A DNA stretch of 64,000 bases from Serendipita indica DSM 11827 (lineage: Eukaryota; Basidiomycota; Agaricomycetes; Sebacinales; Serendipitaceae). Shown here piece by piece: positions 58,964 through 64,000 of this stretch (positions within the stretch are counted from its first letter, which is position 1; every line of letters starts with the position of its first letter). The position numbers and the translations under genes were made by a program. The DNA lies in assembly GCA_910890315.1 (NCBI GenBank), contig CAJVGD010000011.1, positions 806,001 through 870,000 of the forward strand, read 5' to 3'. The notes below the pieces were generated by a model. The model worked only from the letters and a program-made list of their open reading frames with translations. It had not been told where the DNA came from and ran no database searches.

Positions 58964-60112
58964 GTATCAATAGTTTCTCGCAAAAATGGCTAGCGCATTA
59001 AATATGTGCACGTTCTCGATGATGCCGGGAGTAACGCGTCGTTACCACTCAGAACCGGCACCAAAACTTGCTCACGGACATCCATCCAAGTTCTCTTACA
59101 AGATGTTGGTATACCTGTGCATCATGTCAGACATGAAATTGGTTGGCTTGCGTATAATGCAGACGGGATCACATGGTCATAATTAAGAATGAATAGGATG
59201 AAGATGAGGAACCCGCTGCAGCAGACAAAAAAGCATCAAGTGGGCCGCTGGGATTCGAACCTCAGATCTCACAGGGCAATAAGCTGAGTAGAAGTGCGCT
59301 CTGACCAATTAAGCTACAAGCCCGTCAATCCAGATACTTGCAAGCATCCTGTTGTATATTAAAATTCCATGAGAAAATCTATCATATTCCACTGATCATT
59401 GTGAGCTGAAGAACATCAGTCAAGTAACTCTAGGAACAAACGTCATGGTTATGCAGGATAACTGGTATGAGCAGGACAGAGTGAGATCACGCCTATAGCT
59501 CGCATCGGAAATCGTCGTTAGCAGAAGAGTCATGGCCTAATTGTTGGCCGACGCCACACTTTAAATGCGTAGAAAATCAGGAAGGAAATCACATTATCGA
59601 GGAAAAGGCAACATGCAGACATGAAAAGTAAAAAGATCACAAAATGCCTGGATCGAACCTCGTCCTCGCAAAAATTTGTGTTTTTGGTGCAGATAGCTTT
59701 TCCACCGGCCCAATGGAGCACTGCTCCAACGGAATCAGAAGGATATTGCCCATGTATGGTCGCCCGTGTCTAATTTTCAACGACGAAAGTATTGCTAGTA
59801 CTGCCAGCATTGACAGTATTTTAGATAACATAGGCAAGAATCATGCATGCCGGGCACAAAGGCAAACATCGTGAGCTTGGAGGGATCTCCCCTACTACAG
59901 GTTTATGTGGAGGACTATGGACAAGCGGATGGAGCTTTGAAGCGCAGGGCTCCAAAGCTTACTGTCGGACTCAAAGTGTTGTCGTGATAGTGAAACTTAG
60001 TCAGAATGAACCTGAGATTGAAAAGAGAACTAAATCATAGACAGGCCAGAGGTGGGCTACTAGTTTGTAATACTTTCCCGATAGGTGATTTCACAACCAT
60101 CAACTCGACGTA
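58964..60112. other. Spacer between SDR-3 and SDR-4, with a tRNA-like sequence
   Basis: 1.15 kb without a protein gene. It holds the tRNA-like sequence at 59242-59323 and, further right, a short region (59645-59720) with a B-box-like GGTTCGATCC on the minus strand and a perfect palindrome GGAGCACTGCTCC near 59715-59727. The remainder is featureless. Confidence 0.4.
59242..59323 (-). tRNA. tRNA-like sequence, probably degenerate
   Basis: Read on the minus strand it starts GGGCTTGTAGCTTAATTGG, with an A box and a good D arm (GCTT/GAGC). It ends with a B box GGTTCGAATCC and GGCCC that pairs partly with the 5' end. A T6 run lies about 10 bases after the 3' end, like a Pol III terminator. The T arm reads CTGAGG-TTCGAAT-CCCAG; removing the single A would give a perfect CTGGG/CCCAG stem. 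The anticodon arm cannot be folded cleanly, so the anticodon is unknown and an intron is possible. Either a tRNA pseudogene or a real tRNA with a base error. Confidence 0.4.
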
Positions 60113-61212
60113 TCACTGACGGGGGCCAGTGATCTTCAACGTATGTTCCCAAATCGCCTTTGTAATCTCTTCAGTTACATAACGATTATGTGGGATTTCC
60201 TCTCCGCGTTGGTTAATCTGGTGACCACCCGTGGTCCAAGGAGCTTCCTTTGTCCACAGTCTCCACCACATCACCTGCGCAAGAAATCAGCAAAGCGAAT
60301 GCCAAGGAGATGAATCGATGTACCTGGGCACATTCCTCTGGTGACATCAGCAAAGGCTTTATGACAAACTTGAGCACGGGATAAAGGAACGAGAAACCCG
60401 GGGCCGTTTTGAGCATAGGTGTGTCGACTGTCCCAGGAAATGCATGGTAGAACCGAATCTTGGGATATTTGGAAGCAAGATCCTACTAGAGGTCAGAACC
60501 GTCACAACAAGGGTTAAAATGGCGTACCATAACCATCGCATCAGTGTACGTGATCGCATATCCTTCTGCATTTCTCAAGCTATACTGCTTGACAAGGCCG
60601 AGGTCGTCGAGGTCAACCGGTAAACCACGACCAGCGGACAATATGCTCAGTACACCCGTCTCTTCTCCATCGTTTGCAGCTTTGTCCACCAGCGGTATCA
60701 GGTCGTAGATGAACCGAAACCGGGCATAAAAGTTGCACGCCAGCTTTTTATCAATGCCTTCGCTTGTCTCGTCACGACCCTTGAGGGTCAGGAACCCAGT
60801 TGACGCAACGATAAAGTTGACCTTGTCCAGCTCGCTCAAGAGCTTGGCGGTCACTTCGCGGACTTGGGCCATGGACGTTGCGTCGACCTTGACAAACGAG
60901 TAATTGGAAGACTCTTCTTCCGGAGTCGAAGAATGCGTTCTCGGAAACCCGTCAATGATCGCTCGAGCGGCCTGCTCGTTCCGACCAAGGAGGACAATCT
61001 GAGCTCGTCCGTTGGTTTGGCGTGCAAATTGTTCGGCCTTCGAGATGTGAATGAGTGAGACTGCTTATTCAAGGAGAGTAACCCACCATAGCTTGTCCAA
61101 TGCCGGATGTACCGCCGAAAAATAAACCGACGGGTCGCTTTGCAGGCTTGTAAAGCGCATTAGAGGCTGTAGCGGTGGCTATATTTGCTCTTGAAGGCAT
61201 AAAACTGGACAT
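60113..61212 (-). CDS. Short-chain dehydrogenase/reductase, paralogue SDR-4
   Basis: Starts at the ATG at 61212 (MSSFMPSRANIATATASNAL) and ends LKITGPRQ. It has GIGQAM then an intron, FARQTNGRAQIVLLGRNEQA, SVRD-equivalent TSMAQVREV, KGRDETSEGIDKKLACNFYA, GVLSILSAGRGLPVDLDDLG and RFYHAFPGTVDTPMLKTA. At the YxxxK position it reads YSLRN, so the catalytic Lys is replaced by Asn. Either this enzyme is inactive as a classical SDR or this is not the true active-site tyrosine in the family. The frame is otherwise intact and the introns sit as in SDR-2 and SDR-3. Confidence 0.83.
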
Positions 61213-61604
61213 GACTGATGCAAGTAGCGCAAACGCAGATGGTCGTCGAGGCCAAAACGAAGGACGGTGACGCCTTTGAACAGACTTGGAGCAAGTTTCA
61301 AGTCATTAATGCTGAGGACAACTGGTTAGAATTCTCGGATATGTCCAATTGATTGTGCAGGCGGGGGCAAGCAGTCGTCCGTACCACTTGTAAAGGAGGC
61401 GCGAAATTTGCCCATAAATTTCATTTAATTTATCTTAATAGCTCAGTTGAACATTCCAGTTCGAGAGATCATATTGCTCGGTCTACTCTACGGAGAGACA
61501 GCAGCACACAATTTAGATAGCAAATAAACCAGGAGAAACGACAGATTAAAGTCCAATAAACTTTCAGACAGAGACAATGTCCATATCATTCGTGCGACTC
61601 AGTT
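61213..61604. other. Intergenic region
   Basis: 392 bases upstream of SDR-4. No gene or RNA is seen. Confidence 0.3.
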
Positions 61605-62398
61605 TCAGAGGCAAATGCACTGGCAAAACCCAATCGAGTTAGTGGAGGCTACGGCGCAATGATCACTCGACGTACCGAGAGGATGAATCAGTGGATGCAC
61701 TCGTGGAGCGGTCAATCGGGTTGATTTCCGGGAGACCGAGATGAGCTTCACTCCTCTGCATTGGAACTGATTCCAGCATCGTCTTTCACTGCCGCCGAAG
61801 CAGCTGATCGGGAGGACATAACGTCTTTCGAATATGTCAATACAAGCACGCATGTTCCAGGTATCACCTACCCAACGTCATATATGGCCCCACGGAAGGA
61901 GGCAACAAAGCTCGTTGAGGGGCTGAACTCCTCGTCGCTCTTAGGCTTCGGAATGGACATTGCTTCCTTCAATTTGGGACACATGGTTATTACCGGTGTC
62001 GGCTTTTCAGGGAGACCCAAGATCCCCAAGCCGTGCACCACATAGGTGGGCGCATTTTCCAATGCGCGCACAGTGGAAGAGGAGGGAAAAGTGGAAGCCT
62101 GGAGGGTAACAGCTTCACAGTGTCCATTCTCGGTAGCAAGGGCTGGTGAGATGAGACCGATGTCGCCTGCTTCTGGAGATGTCTCGGGCTGCCAGAACAA
62201 CGAAGGACTGGGAGTTCCAAAGGGAATAGGAGCGATTGACCCAGAAGAAAAGTAGCTGACAAGCTGGGAATTAGTCATTCCGCTCAGATCGACAGTGGTC
62301 GATGAGAGAATGGGCGTCTCTTCTTCGATAACAGGAAAAAGAGTGGTCTTTGGGAAGCGTTGGGCTACAGTAGTAGTAGTAGTGGTCGTGGACGCCAT
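61605..62398 (-). CDS. Hypothetical Thr/Pro-rich protein (weak)
   Basis: A minus-strand frame with an ATG at 62398 starts with a Thr run (MASTTTTTTTVAQRF) coded by a TAG/CTA trinucleotide repeat. It continues as a Ser/Pro-rich chain (LSGMTNSQLVSYFSSGSIAP), with a possible intron near 61822-61868 joining a Cys-rich tail. The frame upstream of 62398 is also open to about 62542. No domain is recognised. Length and composition could also arise by chance, so this is a low-confidence gene. Confidence 0.3.
62369..62384. repeat. Trinucleotide (TAG/CTA) microsatellite
   Basis: A short run of about five TAG units on the plus strand. Read on the minus strand it codes the Thr run at the start of the weak hypothetical protein. 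Confidence 0.6.
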
Positions 62399-63177
62399 CG
62401 ATGTAGTAACGAGGGGATGGGTGGTTCTGGGGCAAGTCGTGGTCGGGTTCAAGATGCAAATGGACCAAACAAACCTGCCGCCCATCGAAGGGGTCGATGG
62501 GGCAGCAGGGCCCTGCTTTGTCCCCGCCGCGCCACATTGCAAATCAGAACGCCAACTAGGGCTGCGCCGTTTCGAGGCGAATAACAGTAAATATGAACAG
62601 AGAAAACCATTAATTTATCAAGGTGTTATTCCCGAGTCTAGTTTGAGCCTTGTTCGGCTGTTCAGACGCCCACAGAGGGATGTTCAAATATAAGTCTGGC
62701 TATCATCGCTGAGAAGTGTTTAAACATTTAATAATAAGCTTTCTGTTGCTCGAAATAGAGCTGGATATCAGTGCGATGGATCGCATCAACAAATCTAGGG
62801 CTTTTGTCAATTGTCATTGTCACACAGTGATGTGCGCAGCGCCCTAGCGGATTAGTTTCAACGGCAAAAACAAGCCCTCGCACTAAATAATGAATAGAAA
62901 AGCATCTTCGGCCACTATATATGAGTGGCGAGCTTACAAAGACCGGGGCTCTCCCCACAATTGATGCGCGTTGCACACGACAGATTGGCATATATTGGTA
63001 GCTCCATAAACTTATATAAATCAATGGCTAAAATAAATTTGTTCGTGTATTGCTTGCGAGAAGCCGGTCGGCGGCTGACTCGAGTGGCAGCCACTCTCCA
63101 TGGAGATCGGTGTCTAAACACATCACTCGAAGTTAGAGACAAAGATAAAATATACAAAATAGATATCATGTCTTAAG
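62399..63177. other. Intergenic region between weak hypothetical gene and SDR-5
   Basis: 779 AT-richer bases with only short frames. I see no gene, RNA or repeat worth naming. Confidence 0.35.
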
Positions 63178-64000
63178 CTATCGCTCCAGAGAGGGATAGT
63201 CAAGACTTGGACGAAGCCTCCAAGTGACCGTTTCCGAATGAGTCCACACCGCTTCCGGTACTCCTTCGGTCACAAACGGATTACTAAGTTCGTCTCCGTG
63301 GTGACTGACCTGGTGCGCTCCAGTCTGCCATTTCGGGTCATCGTCTAGCATTCGCCACCACATCAACTGAAAGTTTGGATGAATACTACATAGCAGAGGA
63401 ACGGTAAGGTCAAACCTGTGCAGCTTCTTCAGGTGAGATCATCATGAAGCTTAACATTGATGCAAGAAAGTTGCCACCAAACCGGTTGGTCACCAGAGGC
63501 GTCCGTACGACACCAGGCATTTGATGATAAAATCCCAAAAGTGGATAGCGATGAGCAAATTCCTGTCGAGAGTTCAGTGGAGAAACGTCAACAATGTATA
63601 CAACTCGCCTGGAACGCAGCGTCGGTATACGTGACCCATTGCAACCGGCATGTAAGCCGCGAGTAGCTCTTCTTCATATCCAAATCATCCAAATTGATAG
63701 CAGCTCCTTGTCCAGCGGCAAAGATGCTACTAATGCCCGTCCTCTCTCCCGCATCCGCAGCCTTATGGACGAGTGGCGCCAGATCACAAATGAACCTGAA
63801 CCTCGAATAGTAGTAGCAGGCCGCCTTTTTGTCGATTCCTTCGTTCGTCTCATCTCGGCCACCATAATCGCGAAACGCCTGAGTGAACACCATAAAATTG
63901 ATCTTTGGGAGCTCCTGTGCTAGCTTTACGATAACAGTTCGAACCTCCTTCATCGAAAGTGCGTCGACTTTGACAAACGAATAGTCAGATGCCTCGTCCG
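63178..64000 (-). CDS. Short-chain dehydrogenase/reductase, paralogue SDR-5 (partial, divergent)
   Basis: Runs off the right edge, so the N-terminus and cofactor motif are outside the window. Visible blocks are VRTVIVKLAQELPKINFMVF, GGRDETNEGIDKKAACYYYS, RFRFICDLAPLVHKAADAGE, the matching YHQMPGVVRTP and LMWWRMLDDDPKWQTGAHQV, ending DYPSLER. It is the most diverged of the five copies. The YxxxK region reads SYSRLTCRL, with no Lys four after the Tyr. Exon order is as in the other paralogues. Confidence 0.8.

Noticed and set aside
59645-59727. Second tRNA-like site with a B-box-like sequence and a palindrome
   Set aside because: No matching A box, acceptor or anticodon arm could be paired; probably chance.
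1-64000. Transposons, viral elements, CRISPR arrays
   Set aside because: I saw no transposase, reverse transcriptase, integrase, capsid-like frame, terminal repeats or spaced direct repeats.

Overview
This 64 kb window is nuclear DNA of a filamentous fungus, most likely a basidiomycete (Agaricomycetes). Genes are dense on both strands, with many short introns of about 45-60 nt, short intergenic gaps and fungal-type families (fungal carnitine acyltransferase, DUF3684/sacsin-like ATPase, GGPRSCIG-type P450s, BBE-type oxidase). A Rhizoctonia/Ceratobasidiaceae origin is only an impression. No similarity search was run. Exon joins were worked out by eye from splice sites, reading frame and family knowledge.

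Layout. 0-3 kb: an unrecognised partial gene, a mitochondrial-type hemerythrin protein and an F-box protein. 3-9 kb: a carnitine acyltransferase and tRNA-dihydrouridine synthase Dus3, both on the minus strand. 9-18.4 kb: an HSL-type hydrolase, ribosomal protein eL42 and a very large sacsin-like ATPase gene. 18.7-34 kb: an ABCC transporter, a Sec11-like signal peptidase, P450-1, Rcl1, an OB-fold-like protein, a small membrane protein and P450-2. 35.3-39.2 kb: an inverted copy of the 3-7 kb segment. 39.6-54 kb: SDR-1, a BBE-type FAD oxidase, a QTRT2-like protein, a long disordered protein, Dug1 dipeptidase, a lipase-like/coiled-coil protein and DENR/Tma22. 55-64 kb: a mitochondrial ferredoxin, then four more SDR paralogues on the minus strand, a tRNA-like sequence and a weak hypothetical gene.

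The main structural finding is a roughly 4 kb inverted segmental duplication, with arms near 3034-6993 and 35266-39222. Each arm carries a whole carnitine acyltransferase gene. Only the left arm sits beside complete Dus3, so the left arm is the likely source. The left copy has lost one base in its coding sequence while the right copy reads through. Dus3 has an apparent one-base loss exactly at the arm breakpoint. P450-1 has another, in an A run. All three could be assembly or homopolymer errors.

Most of the genes are housekeeping (translation, tRNA modification, rRNA processing, secretion, glutathione turnover, Fe-S supply). Two P450s, an ABCC pump, a BBE-type oxidase, HSL- and lipase-type hydrolases and five SDRs give the window an oxidative or detoxification flavour. 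They are interleaved with housekeeping genes, so I do not call a biosynthetic cluster. I found no convincing transposon, viral element or CRISPR array.
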